A DNA stretch of 64,000 nt from Sphingobacteriales bacterium (GCA_016721245.1 JADKIQ010000007.1:186001-250000); one strand, 5' to 3'. Shown: positions 44,206 to 53,133, numbered from the stretch's first letter. The notes: generated by a model from the letters alone, not told the origin. Made by a program: numbers and translations.

Positions 44206-44240
44206 AAAATCCCGCAGAATCTGCGGGATTTTCTATTGTT
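44206..44240 (-). terminator. Terminator or attenuator between binding-protein and permease genes
   Basis: On the plus strand AAAATCCCGCAG (44206-44217), loop AAT, CTGCGGGATTTT (44221-44232). In the minus direction the stem is followed by TTTTTAGTTTTTT. It lies 29 bases after the stop of the binding-protein gene and before the permease start at 44164, so it could lower permease expression relative to the binding protein. Confidence 0.75.
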
Positions 44241-44268
44241 TAAGATTTTAAGGGGTAAACTATGTTTT

Positions 44269-46047
44269 TTATTTATCCTGACCTTCTACTTTGTAGCCTT
44301 TTTTTACTTTAAATGCTGCAAACCAAGCTCCAGGGTATACCGGACCTGCTTTGGTATTTTCAAATCTGCTGTGAATACAGTTTCTGAAATTTTGATTAAA
44401 CAAGAATACATATGGCACCTCATCGTGTGTAATTTGCTGCCATTCTTTGTATAAGGCATTTCTCTTGGGAACATCCATTTCCGTTCTGATTTGGTCAATT
44501 AAAGCGTCTGTTTTAGCTGTACCGTAATTCATATAATTAGAACCACCATTAGAAGAAGATGTATGAAAAATTTGTTTCTCATCATCCGGGCGTGGTTGTT
44601 TTACCCAAGACTGATAGAACAATTGACAATTTTGTTTTTTTAATTCATCTAAATATAAACTCCAATCCAATGGTTTAATATTTAACGTAATGCCAGCCTG
44701 TTTAAATGTTTGCTGAATTAATAAACCCACCGTTTCTCTTAATGGGTTTCCTGCGTTGTAATTAAATGTAACTTCAAACTTAGTTTTCTGACCGTCAATC
44801 GTTTTATCTAAAACACCATCTCCATCACTGTCTGCCCAACCTGCTTCTGTCAATAAGGCTTTCGCTTTTTCTACATCGTACGGATAAGGTTTGATGTCAT
44901 TATTGTAGGCGTCTTTTTTCATTGGCAAGATAGAACCTACTACCCGAACACCTTTTCCATATAATATTTTTTCGATGATTTGGTCTACATTCGTCAGGTA
45001 ACATAAAGCCTGACGAACTTTTACATCACTCAGAATTTTGTCTTTATTATTAATACCAATTGCCTGATAAGACAACATTTGTGGTTCAGATTTTACAAAA
45101 TTTTCCTTGAATTTCGGTGAATTATCTAATTCTATATATTCTTTCACAGGTGTTACATAGATAAAGTCTAACTTTTCGTCTACCAATGCCGTTAATGCCG
45201 TATTAAAATCATTGATAGTTTCAAACACCAAACGTTTTGGATATGCCTCGAAATATTCATTTTCTTTATTCACTTTATCACCCCACCAGTTTGGCTTACG
45301 TTCCAAAATCAGACGTTGTCCTGTTTCAAAAGATACCAGACGGTAAGCACCGGAACCTTTTACAAGACTGGTATCACGGGCCACTTTTTCTGAATTAAAA
45401 TTATCGGCAAATTCTTTAATGGACGGGTCATTTGTTGCTTGTGCGTTTCCTGAAATCAAACTGGACAACGTGTATTTACGCAAGGTTTGTTTCGGATCGT
45501 ACACCGCTTCCGGCATAATTTTTATATCATAACCAACGCCATCTTCCATGCCGATGTATTTATTGCAAACCACGGTAAATTTTCTGTTGTTATCGGGATA
45601 TGTTTTAAAATCCTTTATATAATCTACACCCGGTTTAACATTGTCATTGTTTACTTTTGGACAAAATGCCGTTTTGAAAGAAAAAAGAACATCGTCTACA
45701 GTAATAGGTGCGCCATTATCCCAGGCTGCCTCCGGACGCAGTTCAAAATCCATTTCTGCCAGATCTCCGTTTACTCTTACAACCGGTCTTGCTTTTGCCA
45801 GTACAGGAATAATTTCCATGGTCTGGTGGTCATACGCTAATAGCGTTTGAAAGATATTCGGAATGACGTATTCGTTTGAATAAGCATCTGAAGTGGTAAT
45901 TGGATTTAATCCCTTTGCATCGGATAAACCGTGTATCACCACCTGATCTTTATATACTTTGTTGGAACCGCCTTTGTTGCCTTTACAACCGGTTAGCGCT
46001 ACTGAAAAAGCTGTAACAGCTAAAATAAAACTGACTTTTTTAAACAT
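44269..46047 (-). CDS. Peptide/nickel-type ABC transporter substrate-binding lipoprotein (SBP family 5)
   Basis: The 592-residue protein has a lipobox (VALTGC-KGNK) and a family 5 extracellular solute-binding fold: GLSDAKGLNPITTSDAYSNEY near the start, the block MDFELRPEAAWDNGAPITVDDVLFSFKTA, DNSPKFKENFVKSEPQMLSYQAIGINNK and KVRQALCYLTNVDQIIEKILYGKG. Such proteins bind oligopeptides, dipeptides or nickel; the ligand is not evident. It is first in a minus-strand operon with two permeases and a terminator-like hairpin in between. Confidence 0.88.
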   Translation of the reverse strand: MFKKVSFILAVTAFSVALTGCKGNKGGSNKVYKDQVVIHGLSDAKGLNPITTSDAYSNEYVIPNIFQTLLAYDHQTMEIIPVLAKARPVVRVNGDLAEMDFELRPEAAWDNGAPITVDDVLFSFKTAFCPKVNNDNVKPGVDYIKDFKTYPDNNRKFTVVCNKYIGMEDGVGYDIKIMPEAVYDPKQTLRKYTLSSLISGNAQATNDPSIKEFADNFNSEKVARDTSLVKGSGAYRLVSFETGQRLILERKPNWWGDKVNKENEYFEAYPKRLVFETINDFNTALTALVDEKLDFIYVTPVKEYIELDNSPKFKENFVKSEPQMLSYQAIGINNKDKILSDVKVRQALCYLTNVDQIIEKILYGKGVRVVGSILPMKKDAYNNDIKPYPYDVEKAKALLTEAGWADSDGDGVLDKTIDGQKTKFEVTFNYNAGNPLRETVGLLIQQTFKQAGITLNIKPLDWSLYLDELKKQNCQLFYQSWVKQPRPDDEKQIFHTSSSNGGSNYMNYGTAKTDALIDQIRTEMDVPKRNALYKEWQQITHDEVPYVFLFNQNFRNCIHSRFENTKAGPVYPGAWFAAFKVKKGYKVEGQDK

Positions 46048-46050
46048 ATG

Positions 46051-46079
46051 ACTCTTATTTAGGTTACAAAAATAAGAGT
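46051..46079. promoter_or_regulatory. Inverted repeat and -7 box before the binding-protein gene
   Basis: ACTCTTATTT (46051-46060) and AAATAAGAGT (46070-46079) are perfect inverted repeats. In the minus direction the right arm overlaps TATTTTTG (46074-46067), a TAnnTTTG match for the gene starting at 46047. The repeat could be an operator or could fold just before the start codon in the transcript. Confidence 0.4.
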
Positions 46080-46101
46080 TTTAAACGTTAAATTGCTACA
46101 T

Positions 46102-46995
46102 ATGAAAAAAGTTATCATTACAGGAGGCACAGGATTGGTAGGTCAGCGACTGACAACCCTGCTTAAACATAAAGGATTTGAAGTCAGTATTTTATGCAGA
46201 AACCCAAAAAGACCAAATGAATTTAAATGGAATATAGATGAACACTATATCGATGAGCGTGTTTTTGAACAGGCATCTGCCATCATCCATCTTGCAGGTG
46301 CCGGGGTGGCCGATAAGCGCTGGACAGCATCCAGAAAAAAGGAAATAATAGAAAGCAGAACCAAATCTGCCCATTTGCTATATGAGTATCTTGCAAAAGG
46401 AAAATATCCTGTAGCTTCCTTCATTTCCGCATCTGCCGTGGGCTTTTACGGAGACCGAAAAACTGAACTGCTCACGGAAGATTCAGCAAACGGAAGTGGT
46501 TTTCTGGCGGAAGTTTGCAAGGTATGGGAAGAAGAAGCAGAAAAATTCTTAGCATTAAATATTGCGGTCAGCAAAGTTAGAATCGGCATTGTGCTCAGCA
46601 AAGACGGCGGAGCCTTGCCAAAACTGGATTTCCCGATTAAGTTCGGCATTGGCGCTTATATCGGCGATGGAAAACAATTTGTTCCATGGATTCATATTGA
46701 TGACTTATGCAACATCTTTATTCATCTGCTGGAAAACAACCTGCACGATACCTATAACGGTTGCGCACCGGATATCAAAACTAATAAAGAAATGAGTGAA
46801 ACTATCGCAGAGGTATTACATCGTCCGTTTATTCCATTTCCTGCACCTGGATTTATTTTAAAAACGGTGATGGGCGAAATGGCATCCATGCTGCTGATGA
46901 GTAACAATTGTTCTTCGCAAAAAATAATAAATACCGGATTTGTCTTTCAATATCCTGAATTAAAAGAAGCGCTGCAGAATATTTATGAGAAATAA
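46102..46995 (+). CDS. TIGR01777-family epimerase (YfcH/SulA-like)
   Basis: The protein of about 297 residues has the SDR-type opening VIITGGTGLVGQRLTTLLKHKG and the family blocks AIIHLAGAGVADKRWTASRKKEIIESR (about 56-82), ISASAVGFYGDRKTELLTEDSANG (about 113-136) and PWIHIDDLCNIFIHLLEN. These describe the TIGR01777 family (COG1090), whose activity is not settled. The ATG at 46102 is preferred to a TTG at 46093. Divergent from the ABC importer genes. Confidence 0.85.
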   Translation: MKKVIITGGTGLVGQRLTTLLKHKGFEVSILCRNPKRPNEFKWNIDEHYIDERVFEQASAIIHLAGAGVADKRWTASRKKEIIESRTKSAHLLYEYLAKGKYPVASFISASAVGFYGDRKTELLTEDSANGSGFLAEVCKVWEEEAEKFLALNIAVSKVRIGIVLSKDGGALPKLDFPIKFGIGAYIGDGKQFVPWIHIDDLCNIFIHLLENNLHDTYNGCAPDIKTNKEMSETIAEVLHRPFIPFPAPGFILKTVMGEMASMLLMSNNCSSQKIINTGFVFQYPELKEALQNIYEK

Positions 46996-47052
46996 ACATT
47001 GGTACATTGCTGATAATAAACAATTTGCTATATTCACATAAATTACTCTGAA

Positions 47053-48330
47053 ATGCACAAATTTATCTTTTTCTCCTTGATTTTATCTACGGCTCTCTCT
47101 TTCCAGAGCTGCAACAGCAACAATAAAAAAGCCGGCGATACTTCCGGTTTTGAAACCGATGAAAAATTCCAGAAAGAGTTTCAGGAAAAACTGATACTGG
47201 TAGAAGATGGCGGAACGGTAGAATTTCCGGAAGGAAAATTCCTGCTTAAGAAAGCACTCTCGATTGAAGGAAAAAAGAATGTAACTATCAAAGGTGCAGG
47301 TGCGGGAAAAACCATCTTATCTTTTTTGGGACAAGCGGAAGGTGCGGAAGGCATTCTGGTAACCAATTGTCAGAACATTAATATTGAGAATTTCACCATT
47401 CAGGATGCCAAAGGGGATAACCTGAAACTGAAAGGCTGCGATGGCGTACATATTCATCATATGAATTCTACCTGGACAACAGGTGCAGATACTTCAAACG
47501 GCAACTATGGTTACTATCCGGTAGAGTGCAGAAATGTGCTGATGGAATATTGCGAAGTTTCATATTGCGCGGATGCCGGTGTATATATCGGTCAATCTAC
47601 CAATGTAACCATTCACCATTGCTATGCACATCACAACGTTGCCGGTATCGAAATCGAAAACTGTATCAACTCGGATATTTACAAAAACAAAGCGGAAAAT
47701 AATGCCGGCGGTATTTTAGTATTTGATTTGCCAAAATTATTTCAAGGCAATGGTAGAAATGCAAAAGTATGGGATAATGATTGTATCGAAAATAATTTCC
47801 AGAACTTCGGAAAACCAGGCAGCATTGTTGCCTCTATTCCTCCGGGTTCCGGCATGATTATCATGGCTACAGATAGCGTAGATATTTTCAATAACAGAAT
47901 CATCAACAATAAAACAATTGGAATTGCAACGGTAAGCTATTACATGACGGGCAAAAAACTAAACGATACTACTTACGGTCCATACTGCACTTCTATTTTT
48001 ATACACGATAACAAGTTTGAAAGAAAACTAGCTGTACCTGATTTATCTACTGACTTAGGAAAATTGTTAACCGCAACATTCAAAGGTTCACTGGATATTT
48101 TTGTGGATGGATCAGCCGACCCGAAAATCAGAGATAAAGACGGACAATTACCGGAAGGAAAAAAGATATGTATACGAAACAACGGCGACGTGAAATTCGG
48201 CAATCTGAATGCATGGAAGACACATGGACGTGAGGATATCATGAACTTCAAGGACAACGACATCAGCAAGTTTGATTGTTCCTACACGGGAATTAACGGC
48301 AATAATCAGAAGCCGGAAGAGGTAAAGTAA
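47053..48330 (+). CDS. Parallel beta-helix lipoprotein, copy 1
   Basis: The 425-residue product has a lipobox (LSFQSC-NSNN) and a right-handed parallel beta-helix of many short coils, visible as repeated N/V/I pairs (KNVTIKGAG, QNINIENFTI, DGVHIHHMNS, TNVTIHHCYAHHNVAGIEIENC). The pattern fits the TIGR03805-like family that is often found beside a TIGR03806-like diheme cytochrome, as here. Function unknown; beta-helices commonly bind or cleave polysaccharide but the catalytic residues of lyases were not recognised. It resembles 49448 over its whole length. Confidence 0.8.
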   Translation: MHKFIFFSLILSTALSFQSCNSNNKKAGDTSGFETDEKFQKEFQEKLILVEDGGTVEFPEGKFLLKKALSIEGKKNVTIKGAGAGKTILSFLGQAEGAEGILVTNCQNINIENFTIQDAKGDNLKLKGCDGVHIHHMNSTWTTGADTSNGNYGYYPVECRNVLMEYCEVSYCADAGVYIGQSTNVTIHHCYAHHNVAGIEIENCINSDIYKNKAENNAGGILVFDLPKLFQGNGRNAKVWDNDCIENNFQNFGKPGSIVASIPPGSGMIIMATDSVDIFNNRIINNKTIGIATVSYYMTGKKLNDTTYGPYCTSIFIHDNKFERKLAVPDLSTDLGKLLTATFKGSLDIFVDGSADPKIRDKDGQLPEGKKICIRNNGDVKFGNLNAWKTHGREDIMNFKDNDISKFDCSYTGINGNNQKPEEVK

Positions 48331-48354
48331 TTTCAATAATCTATTAATGAAATC

Positions 48355-49425
48355 ATGAAAAAAATTTCTGCCGTACTTGTTTTAATCTGCCTTACCTGTC
48401 TGCTTATTTTCAATCAGTGTAAGGTTTCAGATGGAAAGGTAAGCATTGATCTGAATGCAAAACCATTTGAAAAACTCTCCGATTATCATTTCTTCAAAGG
48501 AGCTCTTAAAGATTTAATTCCCAATGATAAAGTATTACCGTATGAACTGATTACAGCACTGTTTACCGACTACGCGCACAAATCCCGTTTTGTTTGGATG
48601 CCGGAAGGAACCACAGCTGCTTACACCAAAGATGAAGTGGTGGATTTTCCTGCAGGTGCCGTATTGATAAAGAATTTTTATTATCCAAATGATTTCAGAG
48701 ATGAAAGTAAGGGAAGAAAAATAATGGAAACACGTTTACTCATCAAACATGCTGATAAGTGGGACGCTCTTACGTATGTATGGAATGATGAGCAAACGGA
48801 TGCCGAGTTATCTATTGTGGGTGACAACAAAAAAGTTTCCTGCATTAATATACATGGTGAAAAATTGAATCTGGATTATTCAGTTCCAAACAAGAATCAA
48901 TGTAAAAACTGTCACAATTTGAATAATGTTCAGGTACCCATTGGTCCGAAAGTTCGTTATTTAAATAAAGATTTAAAATATGCGGACGGCAACAAAAATC
49001 AGTTGGAAAAATGGACGGAAGTAGGTTATTTAAGTGGCTACAAGAAAGAAGAAAATTTGACAAACAAAATCGCAGATGCCTTTGATGAAAAAAGCGGCAC
49101 GCTGGAAGAAAGAGCAAAATCATACTTAGAGGTAAACTGCGCGCATTGCCATCGCCGCGAAGGAAGCGCTAACACGACAGGTTTATACCTGATGCTAAGC
49201 GACAAGAATCCCGAAAGCTGGGGTGTAATGAAAAGCCCTGTGGCTGCAGGCAGAGCCAGCGGTGACAATCTCTACGATATTGTGCCGGGCAAGCCTGACG
49301 AATCCATTTTAGTATATCGCATGACAGAAAATGACCCGGAAATACGCATGCCGGAACTGGGCAGAAGCGTACAGCATAAAGAAGCTGTAGAGCTTATCCG
49401 TCAATGGATTACAGCCATGAAATAA
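48355..49425 (+). CDS. SO2930-family diheme c-type cytochrome
   Basis: The 356-residue lipoprotein (lipobox IFNQC-KVSD) contains two CxxCH heme sites: NQCKNCHNLNN (about residues 181-191) and VNCAHCHRREG (about 259-269). Between them is the PKVRYLNKDLKY segment and at the end a MPELGRSV...LIRQWI motif with a possible Met ligand. This layout matches the TIGR03806 (SO2930/HNE_0200) family. It should carry electrons at the outer membrane or in the periplasm. It sits 24 bases after one beta-helix gene and 22 bases before the other. Confidence 0.82.
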   Translation: MKKISAVLVLICLTCLLIFNQCKVSDGKVSIDLNAKPFEKLSDYHFFKGALKDLIPNDKVLPYELITALFTDYAHKSRFVWMPEGTTAAYTKDEVVDFPAGAVLIKNFYYPNDFRDESKGRKIMETRLLIKHADKWDALTYVWNDEQTDAELSIVGDNKKVSCINIHGEKLNLDYSVPNKNQCKNCHNLNNVQVPIGPKVRYLNKDLKYADGNKNQLEKWTEVGYLSGYKKEENLTNKIADAFDEKSGTLEERAKSYLEVNCAHCHRREGSANTTGLYLMLSDKNPESWGVMKSPVAAGRASGDNLYDIVPGKPDESILVYRMTENDPEIRMPELGRSVQHKEAVELIRQWITAMK

Positions 49426-49447
49426 TCTTTTCGCTAAAACCATAACG

Positions 49448-50686
49448 ATGCGATATATATGCCTTCTTATTTGTTCCATTCTTTTGCTGAACTCCTGTCA
49501 TCAGCAAAAGAAAATTGAACTGGTAAAAGATGAGAAAATGCAGAAAGAACTGCAGGAACAATTCATTTTGGTAGAAGACGGCGGCACCATAGAATTGCCG
49601 GAAGGTTCTTTTCTGCTTAGCAAAGCGCTCTCCATTGAAGGGAAAAATAATATCACTATCAAAGGAAAAGGAAGAAACAAAACCATCTTATCCTTTCTCG
49701 GACAAACGGAAGGCGCGGAAGGCATTAATGCCACGAACTGCAAGAATATCACCCTGGAAGATTTTTCCATTCAGGATGCAAAAGGCGACAATATCAAACT
49801 GAAAGCTTGTGAAAATGTAGTATTGCGCAACCTGAACTCCACCTGGACGACCGGTGTTGATTCTATGAACGGCAATTACGGATATTATCCCGTAGAATGT
49901 AAAAACGTTTTACTGGAAAAATGTGAAGTGTCGTATTGCGCGGATGCGGGAGTGTATGTTGGTCAATCGTATAAGGTAACCGTGCGCAATTGTGTAGCAC
50001 ATCATAATGTGTGCGGCATTGAAATAGAAAACTGCATTGATGTGGATGTGCATGATAATCTTTCGTACAACAATACCGGTGGTTTTGTAATTTATGATTT
50101 GCCGAGCCTGCCGATGAAAAGTGGCAAGAATTGCAGAGTATATAACAACATCGCGAAAGAAAATAATTTCAAGAATTTCGCCAAACCCGGATCTTATGTA
50201 TCCGATATTCCACCGGGAAGCGGTATTATAATCATGGGTTATGATAGCGTGGAAGTATTTAAAAACACCTTTGAGAACAACAAGACTTTGGGTTGCTGCG
50301 CGGTGAGTTATTACGCGGTGGGCCGTAAATTCACTGATTCTTTGTACACGCCGTATTGCACGTCTATTTTTATTCATGATAATATTTTTAAACGCAAATC
50401 ATTGTTAGTTCCGGATTTAAGTTCCGATTTGGGAAAACTGATTTTGGCAATGTCCAAAGGTCCGTCAGATATTATTTACGACGGCAATTATTCCAAAGCA
50501 ATGAGCAATCCTGACGGCACTTTACAAGCACAATACAAATCCTGTTTCCGTAACAACGGTGATATTAAATTTTTCAATTTAAACGCGTACAAATCTCCGG
50601 TAATTGAAAATGTATTACACACGTATGATAATAATCTAGCTGCATTTGATTGCAGTTTGACGAATATTAACGGAAATCAAAAATAA
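49448..50686 (+). CDS. Parallel beta-helix lipoprotein, copy 2
   Basis: The 412-residue lipoprotein (lipobox LLNSC-HQQK) is a close paralogue of 47053; blocks such as ILVEDGGTIELPEGSFLLSKALSIEGK, TILSFLGQ.EGAEGI and NLNSTWTTG.D..NGNYGYYPVEC are shared almost residue for residue. The C-terminal part (CFRNNGDIKFFNLNAYK) is also conserved. A copy on each side of the cytochrome suggests duplication within one operon. A heptamer tract follows the stop. Confidence 0.8.
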   Translation: MRYICLLICSILLLNSCHQQKKIELVKDEKMQKELQEQFILVEDGGTIELPEGSFLLSKALSIEGKNNITIKGKGRNKTILSFLGQTEGAEGINATNCKNITLEDFSIQDAKGDNIKLKACENVVLRNLNSTWTTGVDSMNGNYGYYPVECKNVLLEKCEVSYCADAGVYVGQSYKVTVRNCVAHHNVCGIEIENCIDVDVHDNLSYNNTGGFVIYDLPSLPMKSGKNCRVYNNIAKENNFKNFAKPGSYVSDIPPGSGIIIMGYDSVEVFKNTFENNKTLGCCAVSYYAVGRKFTDSLYTPYCTSIFIHDNIFKRKSLLVPDLSSDLGKLILAMSKGPSDIIYDGNYSKAMSNPDGTLQAQYKSCFRNNGDIKFFNLNAYKSPVIENVLHTYDNNLAAFDCSLTNINGNQK

Positions 50687-50688
50687 CT

Positions 50689-50723
50689 ACTTACCACTTA
50701 TCACTCACTACTTACCACTTTTA
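50689..50723 (+). repeat. Heptamer tandem array between beta-helix and aminotransferase genes
   Basis: Five 7-bp units: ACTTACC, ACTTATC, ACTCACT, ACTTACC, ACTTTTA. It fills most of the 38-base gap and reaches to two bases before the ATG at 50725. Confidence 0.7.
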
Positions 50724-50724
50724 T

Positions 50725-51837
50725 ATGCACTACAAACGAATGCCCATAGAAGTAGAAAGCCCGGAAGAAATGGGTTATGCTACCATACAATACAACTTAG
50801 CGGAAAGCTCCGTGCGCGATATTTATTTCAGAGATTTAAAAGTGAATCTGGATGATTTATTTATGTGCTACGGCGAACATCGCGGAAAGCTAGAGCTGAG
50901 AAATGAGATTGTGAGAAACGAGATTGGCTTAGATGCTGATAATGTGTTGGTGTGTCCGAGTGCGGCAACAGCCTTATTTATTATCTCTACCACATTGCTC
51001 AATAACAAGGACCATTTAATTGTCCTGCGACCCAACTACGCCACCAACATAGAAACACCGCGTGCTATCAACTGTGAAATTTCTTTTATCGATTTGGCGT
51101 TTGAAAACGGCTTTCAATTCAACATCGAAAAAATAAAAAACGCGGTAAAACCAAACACCAAATTAATCAGCCTCACGTCTCCGCACAACCCTACCGGTGT
51201 GGTGTTTGATTCAAAAATTTTAGAAGAAATTATAGCCTTTGCAGAAGAAAAAGGAATTTATGTTTTAGTGGATGAAACGTATCGTTACTTAAATTTCCAA
51301 TCGGAATTAATTCCCTATTACGCAGCAAAAAGCAAGAATGTAATTTCGGTTTGTTCTTTATCCAAAGCGCATGGTGTCCCCGGTATCCGCACGGGCTGGC
51401 TCATCAACAAAGATGGAAAACTGATGCATGATTTTCTCGCTGCCAAAGAACAAATCATCATTTGCAATTCGGTGGTGGATGAAGAAATCGCACATCATAT
51501 TTTATCCCAAAAAGATTATTTGCAGAAAACGCATCAGCATATCCGGCAAAACTTTTCCATCCTAAAAAACTGGATGGAAAATGAACAAAAATATTTAGAG
51601 TGGACGGAGCCAAATGCAGGTGTGGTTTGCTTTCCGAGAATTAAAAATGAATATCCTGTTGATATTGCAAAGTTTTATAAAATTCTCTACGAAGAACATA
51701 AAACATTAGTTGGTGCCGGTCATTGGTTTGAGCAGGACGATCGATATTTTCGATTAGGTTTTGGTTACCCATCAAAAGAAGAATTACTGCAAGGCTTAAA
51801 AAACATAGACGCCTCGATTGAAGCGTCTATGTTGTAA
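50725..51837 (+). CDS. PLP-dependent aminotransferase, class I/II fold
   Basis: The 370-residue protein has the fold type I hallmarks: SLTSPHNPTGVVF (Asn contacting PLP), YVLVDETYRYL (Asp for the pyridine nitrogen) and SLSKAHGVPGIRTGWL with the Schiff-base Lys, plus an Arg near the C-terminus (YFRLGFGYPS) for the substrate carboxylate. The opening (MHYKRMPIEVESPEEMGYATIQYNLAESSV) does not identify a named enzyme; the amino acid substrate is unknown. It follows the beta-helix/cytochrome cluster closely on the same strand, but no functional link can be shown. Confidence 0.82.
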   Translation: MHYKRMPIEVESPEEMGYATIQYNLAESSVRDIYFRDLKVNLDDLFMCYGEHRGKLELRNEIVRNEIGLDADNVLVCPSAATALFIISTTLLNNKDHLIVLRPNYATNIETPRAINCEISFIDLAFENGFQFNIEKIKNAVKPNTKLISLTSPHNPTGVVFDSKILEEIIAFAEEKGIYVLVDETYRYLNFQSELIPYYAAKSKNVISVCSLSKAHGVPGIRTGWLINKDGKLMHDFLAAKEQIIICNSVVDEEIAHHILSQKDYLQKTHQHIRQNFSILKNWMENEQKYLEWTEPNAGVVCFPRIKNEYPVDIAKFYKILYEEHKTLVGAGHWFEQDDRYFRLGFGYPSKEELLQGLKNIDASIEASML

Positions 51838-51857
51838 TTCTTATTGTTAATAGCAAA

Positions 51858-51880
51858 ATAAGTCCCTTCGCTCAGGATGA
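51858..51880. repeat. Fragment of a dispersed intergenic element
   Basis: The stretch from AGTCCCTTCGCTCAGGATGA on is of the same type as the GTCAT-containing intergenic elements near 4675 and 5239. It lies between two converging genes. Confidence 0.3.
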
Positions 51881-51882
51881 CA

Positions 51883-52584
51883 TTATTTTTGAGCTGTTTC
51901 CGGCATCTTCGGTGCGTTAGGCATGCTCATTTCTCTGAACTCAACATCGGCAGGCACATCAAATGTACCAGATGGCAGGCTTGGATTTTCTTCCAGATTT
52001 TTCAGAGTACTTGTCACCACTTTATCGACTATAGACATTTCCATTTTTACAGGAACCTGTTTCCACATCCATACTTTCCCTTTCATTTGTTCTGATGAAA
52101 AACTTGCAACTTTACATTCTTTGCCATTCACAGTTTCTGTTCCTTCATCTTTGTAGTTCAGTTTTTTTCTCATCTCTTCTGACAACTTGGAAAAATCGGT
52201 GTTGCTCGGGTCAAATCTGGATTCATCCAGTTTAAACTTATTTCCTTTTTTGGCACCTGTCTGCCAGGAATATACATAACCGTCTATCATCAAACTATTG
52301 GCAGAGGTGTTCATACTCTTGCCGCCAAAAGAAATGGCAGATTTCATTTCTGTTCTGGTCTTTTTGCCATAATCGTCAAAAGTAACTTTTGTGCTGGTCG
52401 TTCCCATACCTCCGGGCATAACGGTCTCGGATTCATAGATGGCAGATTTTAATCCGTCATTCGTTACTGCTTCTTTAATATCCGCAACCACGGAAGTTGG
52501 CTCTGAAGATTCAGATGCAGTATTGTTATTTTTACAGGCTGTAAACAGTGCTGTAATTCCGAAAATCAAAATAAATTTTTGCAT
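51883..52584 (-). CDS. Hypothetical lipoprotein (DUF4412/LolA-like)
   Basis: The 233-residue product has a lipobox (ALFTAC-KNNN) and a mature domain that resembles the LolA/LolB- or DUF4412-type beta-barrel: VTFDDYGKKTRTEMKSA, MIDGYVYSWQTGAKKGNKF, TVNGKECKVASFSS and GKVWMWKQVPVKMEMS. The strong feature is the conserved GKVWMWK...P..ME pattern seen in lipid- or metal-binding sandwich proteins; exact function is unknown. It is transcribed towards the aminotransferase gene. Confidence 0.6.
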   Translation of the reverse strand: MQKFILIFGITALFTACKNNNTASESSEPTSVVADIKEAVTNDGLKSAIYESETVMPGGMGTTSTKVTFDDYGKKTRTEMKSAISFGGKSMNTSANSLMIDGYVYSWQTGAKKGNKFKLDESRFDPSNTDFSKLSEEMRKKLNYKDEGTETVNGKECKVASFSSEQMKGKVWMWKQVPVKMEMSIVDKVVTSTLKNLEENPSLPSGTFDVPADVEFREMSMPNAPKMPETAQK

Positions 52585-52683
52585 AGTTTATAATTTTATC
52601 ATCTAAATTAATTAAAAAACGGAACTCTTGACGTGCTTTACAGATTAATTCTTATTTCGGGTGTTTATATTGCTGCAAATATC

Positions 52684-52709
52684 TATTTTTGACTGTTGTA
52701 TAACAACAG
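52684..52709 (+). promoter_or_regulatory. -7 box and inverted repeat before the Rieske gene
   Basis: TATTTTTG at 52684-52691 fits TAnnTTTG. It is followed at once by the inverted repeat CTGTTGTATAACAACAG (52693-52709; 7-bp arms, 3-base centre), nine bases before the ATG at 52719. The repeat would span the transcription start, as for an operator. Confidence 0.45.
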
Positions 52710-52718
52710 CTATTAATT

Positions 52719-53042
52719 ATGCAGTGGCACGAACTTTCTGACGACAGCAAACAACTTTTGGAACAATTAAAAATGCAGCAACTGGCCAAGCTGACTTTTG
52801 ACGGAAAGGTGATTTGTGTGACAAAATTGGAAGATGGTCTTTTTGGCATTCACAACACCTGTCCGCATGCCGGCGCACAGTTTCATCACGGGCACTGCAA
52901 TAAAAAAGGAATTGTTGGCTGTCCGTTGCACGGGTACAAATTTGATATAAAAACCGGCAGAAGTGCCGATGGAAATAATTATAAGATTGCACATTATCAT
53001 TTTAAAATTGAAGATGATAAGTTGTATATTGGATTTAAATAG
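52719..53042 (+). CDS. Rieske [2Fe-2S] ferredoxin-like protein
   Basis: The 107-residue protein has the Rieske cluster ligands: Cys48 and His50 in NTCPHAGA, and Cys68 and His71 in GCPLHGYKFD, spaced as in Rieske ferredoxins and NirD-like subunits. It has no membrane anchor or signal peptide. Such proteins pass electrons to oxygenases or reductases; no partner is nearby. It stands alone with an own promoter-like site and an inverted repeat upstream. Confidence 0.85.
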   Translation: MQWHELSDDSKQLLEQLKMQQLAKLTFDGKVICVTKLEDGLFGIHNTCPHAGAQFHHGHCNKKGIVGCPLHGYKFDIKTGRSADGNNYKIAHYHFKIEDDKLYIGFK

Positions 53043-53133
53043 TTTTTATAATTTAAACACATAGAAATATAGACTTTTATATAAAGAAAATAAGTTTGTG
53101 CTAGATTATAGGACTTTCACAGAAAAAACAGAG

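Noticed and set aside
44269..46047. Naming the importer OppA/OppB/OppC or nickel-specific
   Set aside because: Family 5 binding proteins carry many ligands and no ligand-specific residue could be read from the sequence.
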